Assembly (NCBI RefSeq): GCF_011043735.1
Contig: NZ_JAAKGV010000020.1
Span: 124,001 to 188,000, forward strand
Length of the DNA: 64,000 nt
Source of the DNA: Methylobacterium sp. DB0501
GTDB taxonomy: Bacteria > Pseudomonadota > Alphaproteobacteria > Rhizobiales > Beijerinckiaceae
Direction of reading: 5' to 3'
The notes under the pieces: model-generated
The model's database searches: none
Told to the model about the DNA's origin: nothing
Seen by the model: only the letters and a program-made list of their open reading frames with translations
Translations under genes and position numbers: made by a program
Shown here: positions 8,311 to 16,448 of the stretch, in pieces
Layout: the number at the start of each line of letters is the position of its first letter
How positions within the stretch are numbered: position 1 is the first letter of the stretch

Positions 8311-9132
8311 CTACGGAGGCAGAACTTCCAACGTCACGTTGTAGGTCGCCCGACGCCGCGCATTCGGCATCGTCGCCTTGCCGTCCTGCACGGTGGCGCT
8401 GAGCCAGTACATGCCGGGCGCCGGCCAGCTCACCACGAAGCTTCCATCCGCTCCCGTGCGCAGCTTGAAGTCGTTCAGCTTGTCGCGGTAGCGGATGCCG
8501 CCCGGCACGACCTCAATCTCGACGTCCGGCACAGGTAAACCGTCAAGGAGCAGGACGAACCGAGCCGCCTCGCCGGAGACGAGGCTGTTCGGGTGGGTCA
8601 TGGGACGCAGCGACAACCCTGCAGCGCTGGGATCCGGGGCGACCTCGCTCGGTTTGCCGGACGTGACGAACACCTCCGTGCGCTGCTGCGACTGCGTCAC
8701 CTGCAGCCCTTCTGCCTCGCGCGGCACCTCCTTCTCCAGGTTCTCTGGGGCGCCCCGCCAGCGCTTCGACATTCCGTTGAGCTTGTAGCTGGCAAACACG
8801 GCCGACTGAACCACGCTCCCCCGGTACGTACCCGGTTTGTCGAGGTGGAGGTCGAACGTGCTGCGGTACTTGCCGGTGCTGCCATTCTGCACCGGCACAG
8901 AGCGGCCGTCTGGCCCCGTCACCGTGAGCCCGTCGAGCCGCATCGGAAAGTGCTCGAAGTAGAACAGATCGTTCGAGATCGCCGCGTCGACCGTCACCCA
9001 GGCATCCGCGCCCGACAGCACGGTGGCCGAGGGCAGCATCCAGGCCCGATGGGCCTGCGCGGGCCAGGACAACGGCACAATGGCGGCGAGTAGCGCGGCC
9101 ACGGCCGCGCGGCGGAAAGGTCGGAGGGGCAT
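8311..9132 (-). CDS. DUF4198-family periplasmic protein
   Basis: A 273-residue exported protein. The ATG at 9132 is preferred because a GCGAGG ribosome binding site lies 6 nt upstream; an in-frame TTG at 9153 is the alternative. A signal peptide ends near SWPAQA, exposing HRAWMLPS, a start typical of DUF4198 proteins. The mature part is beta-rich, with an Ig-like C-terminal region (ADGSFVVSWPAPGMYWLSA). DUF4198 proteins often occur beside metal-uptake genes and may bind metal or carry ligands; the biochemical role is unknown. It lies between the DUF2271 gene and apbE in the iron operon. Confidence 0.88.
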   Translation of the reverse strand: MPLRPFRRAAVAALLAAIVPLSWPAQAHRAWMLPSATVLSGADAWVTVDAAISNDLFYFEHFPMRLDGLTVTGPDGRSVPVQNGSTGKYRSTFDLHLDKPGTYRGSVVQSAVFASYKLNGMSKRWRGAPENLEKEVPREAEGLQVTQSQQRTEVFVTSGKPSEVAPDPSAAGLSLRPMTHPNSLVSGEAARFVLLLDGLPVPDVEIEVVPGGIRYRDKLNDFKLRTGADGSFVVSWPAPGMYWLSATVQDGKATMPNARRRATYNVTLEVLPP

Positions 9133-9156
9133 GAGGAGCCTCGCAGCAGGCAACGA

Positions 9157-9687
9157 TTAGGGGGTGAGGGTGACAGCGACACGACCGAGTTCCTCGGCAC
9201 CGCGCACCTCCTTGGCCCCGGGCTCACCGGCAGGCCAGGACAGCGGCAAGCGGACGATCTCGCGTCCGCCCACCTCGCGCGCCGCCTCGACGACGATCTG
9301 GTAGGAGCCGGGTGCGAGATCTTTCAGCGGCGCAGCATCGGCGGAGAAGCGCAGGGCGTGCTCCCCGACAGGTCGGGTGGCGCCGCTGACGCTGTCCACC
9401 GGCATCTCGAGCTCGCGGCCGACGCGGCGCCACCACTGCCGCATGTCCTTGAGCCACTTGGTGCCCTCTCGGCCGGGCTTGGCGATGTCGTACCAGACGG
9501 CTAGGTTGGCCGCGACGCTCTGGTCCGGCCGCTCGAGCCAGACGGCCACGTAGGGCCGGTGATACTCGGCAACCTCGAGGCGGGGGATCTGCACGCTGAC
9601 GGTCAGCTCGCTCGCTCCGGTAGGCGCCGTGAGCAGGGCGGAGAACAGCGCGGTGACGCTCGAACGCAAGGGGCGGACCTCAGGCAT
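9157..9687 (-). CDS. DUF2271-family periplasmic protein
   Basis: A 176-residue protein starting at the ATG at 9687 (MPEVRPLRSSV), which overlaps the end of the PepSY gene by 8 nt. A signal peptide (ALFSALLTAPTGASE) precedes a beta-rich domain with RPYVAVWLERPD, KWLKDMRQWWRRVGRE and SGATRPVGEHALRF, characteristic of DUF2271. Such genes commonly sit with PepSY membrane proteins, ApbE and DUF4198. The function is unproven; a role in extracytoplasmic flavin- or heme-linked iron reduction is an inference from this context. Confidence 0.88.
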   Translation of the reverse strand: MPEVRPLRSSVTALFSALLTAPTGASELTVSVQIPRLEVAEYHRPYVAVWLERPDQSVAANLAVWYDIAKPGREGTKWLKDMRQWWRRVGRELEMPVDSVSGATRPVGEHALRFSADAAPLKDLAPGSYQIVVEAAREVGGREIVRLPLSWPAGEPGAKEVRGAEELGRVAVTLTP

Positions 9688-10372
9688 GGATGAACAGCAG
9701 GGCGATGAGGAGCGGAGCCAGGAGGCCCAAACCGACCACCGGCCAGGTGGCGGGCCGGCGCCCGGCGTGGAACCAGAGCAGCGCCAGCCCGGTGAGGCAG
9801 AAGACCAGGCAGGCGGCCCCGAACCCGTCGATGAACCACGACCAGGCCGAGCCGGTGTGGCGGCCCTTGTGCAGGTCGTTGAGGTAGGCCAGCCAGCCGC
9901 GGTCGGTGACCTCGTGCATGACGCTCCCACCCCGGCGCGCGAGACTGACCCAGCCGTCGCCGCCTGGACGCGGTAGAGAGAGCGAGACCTCGTCGGACGA
10001 GAACTCCGCCTCGGGTGTCGGCCGGATCCCGATCTCTCGGCTCAGCCACGCATCGACAGCGGGCGGCAGTGGGCCCCGCCCGCGGGATGGCAGGGCTTGC
10101 ACCAGGGGCAGCAAGTCGGCCGGCAGCGCCGCCTCGCGGGTCGCGACGCGCGCCCGTGCTTCCAACTGCGCCGCATGGTTCAGGGTGATGCCGGTCACTG
10201 CAAACAGAAGCATGCCGACGAGGCATAGGGCCGAGCTGATCCAGTGCCACGCGTAGAGCTGCTTCAGCCAGAACGCCCGCCGCTTCCGAGCACGGTGTCG
10301 ATCCTCGCTGGCGGACGGCACCGGGTGCCCTGCGACCAAAGCGCTGTCCTGCGGCAGAACGTGGTCGCTCAC
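9680..10372 (-). CDS. PepSY-associated membrane protein (putative iron-reductase component)
   Basis: A 230-residue membrane protein with a GTG start at 10372. The start overlaps the PiuC stop (GTGA), so translation is coupled. It has an N-terminal helix (WHWISSALCLVGMLLFAVTG, preceded by basic residues), a large periplasmic segment (about 65-170), then two C-terminal helices (FGAACLVFCLTGLALLWFHAG and the final 20 residues). The motifs LYAWHWISS and DLHKGRHTG are typical of PepSY-TM proteins, whose membrane His residues may hold heme. In Pseudomonas piu clusters a PepSY-type reductase accompanies the siderophore receptor; a similar role is inferred. Confidence 0.87.
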   Translation of the reverse strand: MSDHVLPQDSALVAGHPVPSASEDRHRARKRRAFWLKQLYAWHWISSALCLVGMLLFAVTGITLNHAAQLEARARVATREAALPADLLPLVQALPSRGRGPLPPAVDAWLSREIGIRPTPEAEFSSDEVSLSLPRPGGDGWVSLARRGGSVMHEVTDRGWLAYLNDLHKGRHTGSAWSWFIDGFGAACLVFCLTGLALLWFHAGRRPATWPVVGLGLLAPLLIALLFIHA

Positions 10373-11052
10373 ATCTCGGCCCAGCGGCGCAGCAGGTTGT
10401 GGTAGCAGCTCGTCAGGGCGACAGCAGCCGGATCCTCATCCGAGAGCTTCTGCCGAACCCCGGTGATACCCTGGTCCATGGCGAAGAGCAGCGCGCGCTG
10501 ACCGTCGTCCTTGACCATGGACTGCGACCAGAAGAACGCTGACCACCGCGAGCCGCGGGTGATCGGCTCGACCCGATGCAGGGAGGTCGCGGGATAGACA
10601 ATCATGTCCCCGGCCGGCAGCTTCAGCGAATGCGCGCCAAAGGTGTCTTCGATCACCAGTTCGCCGCCGTCGTAGGCGTCAGGCTCGGTGAGGAACAAGG
10701 TGGTCGAGACGTCGGCACGCATCCGGATCCCGGCGCCCGGCACCATCCGGACCGCCCCGTCGACATGGGCGCCGAAGCCCATGCCGACATCGTAGCGGTT
10801 GAACAGCGGCGGCAGCACTCGCAGGGGCAGCGCCGCAGCGTTGAAGAGCGGGCTGCGCCCGAGCGCCCGCAGGATGAGATCGCCGAGGTCCCGGGCGATG
10901 GGCGCGTCCTCCGGGATCTGCAGGTTGTTCTTGGCGCGTGCCGCCTGAGCACCGGCAGTGACGCGGCCGTCGACCCACTCACTCGCTTCGAGGCGAGTGC
11001 GGCAATGGGCGACCTCCTCGGTTGTGAGGACGTTGCGAACGTGGACGAGCAT
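10369..11052 (-). CDS. piuC: Fe(II)/2-oxoglutarate dioxygenase, PKHD-type (PiuC/YbiX)
   Basis: The 227-residue product, from the ATG at 11052 (MLVHVRNVLTTEE), has almost exactly the usual PiuC/YbiX length; upstream extension overlaps the receptor gene and is not family-like. The 2-His-1-carboxylate iron site is visible as GFGAHVDGA (His, Asp) and the later SLHRVEPIT (His), followed by the 2-oxoglutarate-binding Arg region RGSRWSAFFW. PiuC genes accompany catecholate siderophore receptors in Pseudomonas and in E. coli (fiu-ybiX). The substrate is not settled. The start is 1 nt after the receptor stop. Confidence 0.94.
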   Translation of the reverse strand: MLVHVRNVLTTEEVAHCRTRLEASEWVDGRVTAGAQAARAKNNLQIPEDAPIARDLGDLILRALGRSPLFNAAALPLRVLPPLFNRYDVGMGFGAHVDGAVRMVPGAGIRMRADVSTTLFLTEPDAYDGGELVIEDTFGAHSLKLPAGDMIVYPATSLHRVEPITRGSRWSAFFWSQSMVKDDGQRALLFAMDQGITGVRQKLSDEDPAAVALTSCYHNLLRRWAEM

Positions 11053-11053
11053 C

Positions 11054-13336
11054 TCAGAACCGCGTGCCCAGGCTGACCAGGACCGTGCGTCCCGAGGTCG
11101 GGATGGCCCGGGTGGAGAAGGCACCCGAATAGTTCAACTCGTCCGTCAGGTTGTACGCGTTGACCGCGATCCGGTAGTTCTCGGTCTCGTAGGAGACCAG
11201 CGCGTCGAGCGAGAAGGTGCCGGGGATCCGCGTGACGTTGTCGCTGGCCGGGAAGTAGCCATCATCGAAGGTGACGCCGCCACCGACCGTGATCTTGCCG
11301 GGCAGGTCCCATAGGGACCGCATCACCGAGGTTAGGTCGTAGGTCGTCCACAACGTGAAGGCGTTCTCGGGCACGTAGGGAGCCACCTTGCCGATATTGG
11401 CACCCGACAGGACCTTCCCGTTCAGATGCGTGTACCCGGCAAGCAGGCTCCACTCCTCGGTGAGCCGCCCCGTCGCCGTGAACTCGAAGCCGTCGACGCG
11501 CCGCCGCTCACCCGCATCGAGCGCGCCAAGGATCAGGCCGCCAGTGACGGGATCGACGTCGAAGCTGTTGCTCTTGTCGACCCGGAACAGGGCCGCGGCG
11601 AGACCGAGGCGCCCACCGAGCACGCTGACCTTGCCGCCGATCTCGTAGAGGTCGCTTTCCTCAGGCTTGAGGGCGGCCGTGCTCGGCACCTCGATGCCGG
11701 TCGAGTTCGCCACGTACTGTCCCTGTGGCGAGAAGCCTTTGGCGTAGGTGACGTAGTAGGTCTGATCCGGCGTCGGCTGCCAGATCGCCGCGCCCTTCGG
11801 GCTGACGCCGGTGGAGGCCGCCGTGACCGTCGAGCCGAAGATGCCCGTCGTGGTGTTGGTGGTGGCATAGGTGCTGACGAACCGGTCGACACGTACGCCC
11901 CCAAGCAACGAGAACTGCTCGGTGAGCCAGATCCGGTCGCTGAAAAAGCCGGCGAGGTTCGCACCGTCACCCACGCGCTGGTTGTTGTAATTCCGGTAGA
12001 GCGCGTAGCCGGATTGTGTCGGGTCGGGTGCCAGCAGGCGCTGGTTCGGCCGGGTGCCAGCCACCGCGAAGTTGATGCGGCGATCATTCTGGTAGAAGGC
12101 ATCGAGGCCGGCCACCACCTCGTGGCGCAGGAAGCCCGTGTGGAACTTAGCCACCGCGGTCGTGACGTTCTGCGCACCCCAGGCGTCCTGATCGAACGCC
12201 GTGCCACCGCCGGCGCTGTAGGTGACAAACGGATTGCCGCCTGCAAAGAAGTCCCGGGCGCAGAAGGTCGCTGGCGCAGCGGTGCTGTTGGTGCAGAGCG
12301 GGTTCGTGCTCGCGAAGTTGCGGCTGTAGAATGAGAGCCGCGTATCATTGGTGACCGTGAGCCAAGGCGTGACCGTCCACTTCATCAGCGAAGTGAGGAG
12401 GTGCACGTTGGCGTTATCGCGGTCTGTCTCGCGTGCGTAGGACGTCGAGCGGTCGAGCCCGAACTCGGTGATCGGCCGTGCGTAGCGGTCGCCGGGGCGC
12501 TGCACTGTCGGCACGCCGTAATCGGGCGTGCGCTCGCTGTGTTGGAACAGGTAGTTCAGGTGCCAGGTGGTGTCGGTGCCGAGCCCGAAGCCGAGCGAGG
12601 CGGCGAGGCCGTAGCGATCAGACTTCGTGTGGTCCCGGTCCTGGATGTCCTGGCGGTGGGCCACGCCCGTGATGCGGATCGCGGTGGTCTCGTCGATCTT
12701 TCGATTAATGTCGAAGGTGCCTCGCGCGGTGGGACCGCTGCCGCCGAGCGCGTCGACGGCCGTGAAGTCTGTCAGCAGGGCGCGCTTCGAGATGATGTTG
12801 ATCGCCCCGCCCGCGGTGCCGAGGCCGAGGGTCTCGGATGACGGTCCCTTGATGACGACGACGTCACCGATGTTGAAGCTGTCGCGGGCGTAGACGCCGA
12901 AGTCGCGCAGGCCGTCGAGGTAGACGTCGTTCTTGGCCTGAAAGCCGCGGATGCGGAACTGGTCGCCGTTGAGGCCACCGTTGCCCTCGCCGGAGCTGAG
13001 TGTAATGCCCGGCACGTTGCGCAGGGCCTGCTCAAGCGTGGTGGCCTGCTGCTGACGAATGACCTCGCCTGGCACCACGGTGACGGCCTGCGGGGTGTCT
13101 TGAACGCGGCCGGGAAAGCGGGACAGCCCGAGATCGGCGTTGAGAGTGTTGGGCAGACGGCCATCGTAGCCCGCGACGGTGATCTCCTCGAGGGGGATTA
13201 CCCCGCTATCCACGGGAGCGGATCCTGGGTTCTGAGCGTAGGCGTCGAAAGGAATGAACGTGCCGAGACTGGCTGCGAGACCGACGCCCAGCGAGCCTAC
13301 GGTGCCCGCGTCTCGAAACGACAACTCCGTACGCAT
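11054..13336 (-). CDS. TonB-dependent catecholate siderophore receptor (Fiu/PiuA-like)
   Basis: A 760-residue outer membrane receptor. It has a signal peptide ending near FDAYAQ and a TonB-box-like EEITVAG. The plug domain contains DTPQAVTVVPGEVI, LRNVPGITLSSGEGN and FRIRGFQAKNDVYLDGLRD, and a 22-strand type barrel ends with Phe (LVSLGTRF). The FRIRGF/DVYLDGLRD motifs and the downstream piuC point to the Fiu/PiuA class that imports ferric catecholates. It is the first gene of a six-gene minus-strand operon and is divergent from the Sel1-repeat gene. Iron-dependent repression is likely, but I did not identify a convincing Fur, Irr or RirA site. Confidence 0.95.
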   Translation of the reverse strand: MRTELSFRDAGTVGSLGVGLAASLGTFIPFDAYAQNPGSAPVDSGVIPLEEITVAGYDGRLPNTLNADLGLSRFPGRVQDTPQAVTVVPGEVIRQQQATTLEQALRNVPGITLSSGEGNGGLNGDQFRIRGFQAKNDVYLDGLRDFGVYARDSFNIGDVVVIKGPSSETLGLGTAGGAINIISKRALLTDFTAVDALGGSGPTARGTFDINRKIDETTAIRITGVAHRQDIQDRDHTKSDRYGLAASLGFGLGTDTTWHLNYLFQHSERTPDYGVPTVQRPGDRYARPITEFGLDRSTSYARETDRDNANVHLLTSLMKWTVTPWLTVTNDTRLSFYSRNFASTNPLCTNSTAAPATFCARDFFAGGNPFVTYSAGGGTAFDQDAWGAQNVTTAVAKFHTGFLRHEVVAGLDAFYQNDRRINFAVAGTRPNQRLLAPDPTQSGYALYRNYNNQRVGDGANLAGFFSDRIWLTEQFSLLGGVRVDRFVSTYATTNTTTGIFGSTVTAASTGVSPKGAAIWQPTPDQTYYVTYAKGFSPQGQYVANSTGIEVPSTAALKPEESDLYEIGGKVSVLGGRLGLAAALFRVDKSNSFDVDPVTGGLILGALDAGERRRVDGFEFTATGRLTEEWSLLAGYTHLNGKVLSGANIGKVAPYVPENAFTLWTTYDLTSVMRSLWDLPGKITVGGGVTFDDGYFPASDNVTRIPGTFSLDALVSYETENYRIAVNAYNLTDELNYSGAFSTRAIPTSGRTVLVSLGTRF

Positions 13337-13572
13337 CTCTACCCTCCAGGAACAATGGAGGCATAGACGTTCACGTGGGCGTGAGGCAATGGATGATATA
13401 TGCTGTTTCCACGTATGATGCGCTGTCGCAACAATCTACAATAGTTACAATCTAGCTCTCTCGAGAATCTTCGTCTGATGTTAAATGGAATAATTCTACT
13501 TTTCCAAGCGAGTGACGGCTGCGGGAGAGCGGCGAAGCCGTGAGATCCACCGGCGCGAGGCGGACACAATCT
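13337..13572. promoter_or_regulatory. Divergent promoter region, siderophore receptor and Sel1 gene
   Basis: About 235 bp between two divergent starts. It includes an AT-rich core around 13385-13490, where both promoters must lie, and a short palindrome TCTCGAGA at 13459-13466. No match to a known iron-regulator consensus was strong enough to call. Confidence 0.4.
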
Positions 13573-14481
13573 ATGGGTACGGCAGAACCTGCGCTCTGGG
13601 AGCTGCACCACAACACGGAAGCCGACTGGCGCCGCATCCTTGACGGATCGCCGGACAGCGCAGCGCGCTGGATCCGCTTCGCCGCGGAGCGTGGCTTCCG
13701 CTCGGCCCAGGTAGTTCTCGGGCAGATGCTGCTGGATGGGCACGGCGTGCCGCGTGATCCCACGGCGGCCTTCACCTGGTTCCGGCGCGCTGCATCCATC
13801 GGCAGCCTTGACGCATGCAACATGGTCGGGCGCTGCCACGAACTTGGTTGGGGCGTGCCGGCGAGCCACGCGGAGGCGCTCAGCCATTATCGCCGCGCGG
13901 CTGCGGGCGGGCATGCGTGGGGCCTCTACAACACCGGGTGCCTGCTGCTGTACGGAGATGTGCGGCGTGACCATGCGGAGGCGTTTCGCTGCTTCTCGGC
14001 AGCGGCTGAGCGCGACGAGCGTGAGGCGAGCAGCAAAGCCCTCGGTATGCTGGCGCGCTGCCACGAAGAAGGGTGGGGCACTCCTGTCAACCGCGTGGCT
14101 GCCCTCCGCTGTTACCGAGCCGCTACGGCTGCGGGCGATTGCTGGGCCGCCCTCAACCTAGGCATGATTCATACCGAGAACGATCGGGTGGCCGAGGCAC
14201 ATGCCGCTTTCGAGACCGCACTCGCGCATGCCACCCCGCACTGCCTGCCCATGATTGTCAGCGCGTTGAACGACGTGGCCGACCCCAGATTGGCAGGATT
14301 GATAGCTGATGCGATGAGTCGTGCGCAGCAACTCGATGGGATGCAAATGCCAGTATCTCTTCCATATCATAAGCGCGACGCGCTGCAGCGACACAAAGCA
14401 GCTTGGATCCTAAAGACTTCTATCATTGCAGCCTACTTGATGAAGTTACTTGTTGATAGCTGGCCTCGAGGGTTATCGTGA
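13573..14481 (+). CDS. Sel1-repeat (SLR) protein
   Basis: A 302-residue protein from the ATG at 13573 (MGTAEPALWELHH); an in-frame GTG at 13540 would add 11 residues. About four Sel1-like alpha/alpha repeats are visible: AARWIRFAAERGFRSAQVV, LGQMLLDGHGVPRDPTAAF, CHELGWGVPASHAEALSHY and CHEEGWGTPVNRVAALRCY. They form a TPR-like scaffold. A hydrophobic helix near the C-terminus (TSIIAAYLMKLLV) may contact the membrane. In Pseudomonas a Sel1-repeat gene sits beside piuA-piuC, so a role linked to siderophore uptake is likely, though the molecular partner is unknown. Confidence 0.85.
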   Translation: MGTAEPALWELHHNTEADWRRILDGSPDSAARWIRFAAERGFRSAQVVLGQMLLDGHGVPRDPTAAFTWFRRAASIGSLDACNMVGRCHELGWGVPASHAEALSHYRRAAAGGHAWGLYNTGCLLLYGDVRRDHAEAFRCFSAAAERDEREASSKALGMLARCHEEGWGTPVNRVAALRCYRAATAAGDCWAALNLGMIHTENDRVAEAHAAFETALAHATPHCLPMIVSALNDVADPRLAGLIADAMSRAQQLDGMQMPVSLPYHKRDALQRHKAAWILKTSIIAAYLMKLLVDSWPRGLS

Positions 14482-14717
14482 AATCGAATAGGATAATTTT
14501 TTGATTTTGATGGTGTCTAAGGTAAAATATATTTTTCAGAGCCTCGTCCACCGCTACGATCCGCATGTCTTCCGTCTCACCGCGGCGCTTGGGCATTACG
14601 CCCGCAGCAAGGATCATCTGAAAGGCAAAATCAGATTGAAGAGCGAGCACGGCTAACCAGCTGTTATATAACGTCAGCGACTTGGTAAGGCATTCACTTC
14701 TCTTAAGAAGCAGAGCG

Positions 14718-14745
14718 TCGGGCAGGATGAATCAACCCTGCCCGA
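14718..14745 (-). terminator. Hairpin terminator of the manganese catalase gene
   Basis: A 9-bp perfect stem (TCGGGCAGG / CCTGCCCGA) with a 10-nt loop lies 33 bp past the catalase stop. On the minus strand it is followed by a short pyrimidine-rich run (CTCTGCTTCTT). Confidence 0.7.
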
Positions 14746-14777
14746 TGCCTTGCCGGCAGAAGCTATGCCGTGCCTTG

Positions 14778-15665
14778 TCAGATTTTGCTGTTGGTCACCG
14801 GCGGAGCTGTCATTTGCTCCTTCTGCGCACCTGAGTCAGGCCGGGCCGGGCCGAGCACCGGCTCCTCGCCAAGGGGCTCGAACGCCTTGAAGTGGAACTG
14901 GCCCTTGCCGTCGATCGATGGGCCTTCCGAGTAGCGGCCGGGTGGAACCGGCGTGCCGTTGCGCTCGGTGCCCATGAACATGTAGCTGAACTCCTGCGCC
15001 TCCTTCGACTGGTCGAAGCTGTTGGGCACCGGCAGCGACTCCTTCAGTCCGCCCATGTCCTCGATGATCGCCAGCCACTGCTGCTGGTGCATCGTGTCGC
15101 GGGCGATGAGGAAGCTGAGCATGTCCTGCATGCCCTTGTCATGGGTGGAGTTGTAGAGCCGGACCGCCAGGGTTCGGCCGGTCGCCTCCGCCGCCACGTT
15201 GCAGAACATGTCGCCGACGAGGTTGCCGCTGGCATAGACGTGCGAGCAGTTGAAGGGTGCCCCATCGCAATCGGCCGGGAATGCGGCCATACCGGTGGAG
15301 AGCAGGTGGCGCTGGAGCATGCCCTCGACCACGTGGCGCGGCTGCTCACCCCCCATCACCGCGCCGACGATTGGGTTGCCTTGGACCGAGGTCTCCTGCA
15401 GCGTCGCCGGCGCATCCTCGAGGTTGAGGGCGACCGCCGTCGACAGCATCTCGATGTGGCTGATCTCCTCGGTCGCGGTGTTCAGCAAAATGTCGCGGTA
15501 TTTGGTGCTCGGCCCGCGGGCGCCCCAGGCCTGGAAGAAGTACTGCAGGCAGACGCGGATCTCGCCCTCGATGCCGCCGATCGCCTGCTGGAGCTGGCGG
15601 GCGAACAAGGGATCGGGCTTCTCGACCTTCACCGGGTACTGCAGGCGCTTGTCGAAATAGTACAT
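14778..15665 (-). CDS. Manganese (non-heme) catalase
   Basis: A 295-residue di-manganese catalase that converts hydrogen peroxide to water and oxygen. The four-helix ferritin-like core carries the expected ligands: GGIEGEIRVCLQYFFQAWG (first Glu), NTATEEISHIEML (Glu and His) and, later, AAEATGRTLAVRLY (Glu) plus DTMHQQQW (His). The start MYYFDKRLQYPVKV is characteristic of the family. It appears to be a single-gene unit with its own terminator; the roughly 780 bp upstream hold a MITE-like element and no gene. It probably acts in oxidative or stationary-phase stress, but nothing in the sequence shows the regulator. Confidence 0.96.
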   Translation of the reverse strand: MYYFDKRLQYPVKVEKPDPLFARQLQQAIGGIEGEIRVCLQYFFQAWGARGPSTKYRDILLNTATEEISHIEMLSTAVALNLEDAPATLQETSVQGNPIVGAVMGGEQPRHVVEGMLQRHLLSTGMAAFPADCDGAPFNCSHVYASGNLVGDMFCNVAAEATGRTLAVRLYNSTHDKGMQDMLSFLIARDTMHQQQWLAIIEDMGGLKESLPVPNSFDQSKEAQEFSYMFMGTERNGTPVPPGRYSEGPSIDGKGQFHFKAFEPLGEEPVLGPARPDSGAQKEQMTAPPVTNSKI

Positions 15666-15858
15666 CGGGGCCTCCTGATTGGAATTTTCCTAGTCGGAGC
15701 TCGGTGGCACCCTCAGCACGGTACTCCACCGGGGTATGCGACTTGCGCTCCAACGTTCAGGCGGTCGATGGGTTCATCTTAGAGTAATTCTAAATTAAGC
15801 TATTCGTTTGGTGTCGCGCGGGCATTCCAGCATCCCATCCTGTGGCCAAGATGTATGA
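15666..15858. other. Upstream region of the catalase gene
   Basis: No gene is seen. The catalase promoter should lie here. An AT-rich block near 15780-15800 is the most promoter-like stretch. Confidence 0.3.
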
Positions 15859-16000
15859 AAAATGACCGGACACTGTTGTCGAATTCCAGCGGCCTTTCGG
15901 CTTGGCGTCTCGCGCGGCTGCTTCGCCCGAGTGCGATCCCAACGAGCGCCGGCCTCCTGGCATTCCCAGACGGAATTCGCCAACAGTGTCTGACCGTTTT
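15859..16000. mobile_element. MITE-like element with 29-bp imperfect terminal inverted repeats
   Basis: The left end (15859-15887) and right end (15972-16000) are inverted copies sharing an AAAA edge, the core ACACTGTTG and CGAATTCC, with a few mismatches. The span is 142 bp and has no credible coding content. It is most likely a non-autonomous relative of an insertion sequence. Confidence 0.55.
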
Positions 16001-16448
16001 CCTTACATGCAGGCGGGTCGGCCAGAGCTGACGCGCCTTACGCCACAGCCGCGCGTGCCGGAGGTTGTCAGGAAATCCTGTTAGCCATCCAAATTTCAGA
16101 AAAAGGGTCCGACAATCAATCGATGATCCTATCTGCCTTGTCCATTAGAGCCTTCCCCCATGGACCGTTCCATGCCCTGGCTGTTTTCTTTCCACACGAG
16201 CGGTATCAATATTAGGAACAGCGACACCTCTTTGCTGTAAAATATTATTTGTATAACGCAAATCGCCGCAGGTCTTACATAATTTTTCTTTCCTCATAGA
16301 CATGTGTTCTCATGTCGAAATTGCCTCGTACAGACACAGCCTTCAGCTCTTCCGCGCTCCTTCACTCAAGCATGCTTCTGCAGACAAGCCGCGAGATTAT
16401 GCAGAGCGATCGCGGCAAGTGCTCGCAATCAATAGGATCTCACCTATG
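16001..16448. other. Intergenic region between the MITE-like element and IS66
   Basis: About 450 bp, AT-rich in its middle (16200-16300), with no supported gene or RNA. Confidence 0.3.

Noticed and set aside
11426..12334. 302-codon plus-strand frame opposite the siderophore receptor
   Set aside because: Antisense to a clear receptor gene; no recognisable protein.
13459..13466. Fur/Irr-type box from the TCTCGAGA palindrome
   Set aside because: Palindrome is too short and does not match known iron-box consensus sequences.
14423..14650. 75-codon minus-strand frame next to the Sel1 gene
   Set aside because: Overlaps the Sel1-repeat gene end, has no ribosome site and no recognisable domain.
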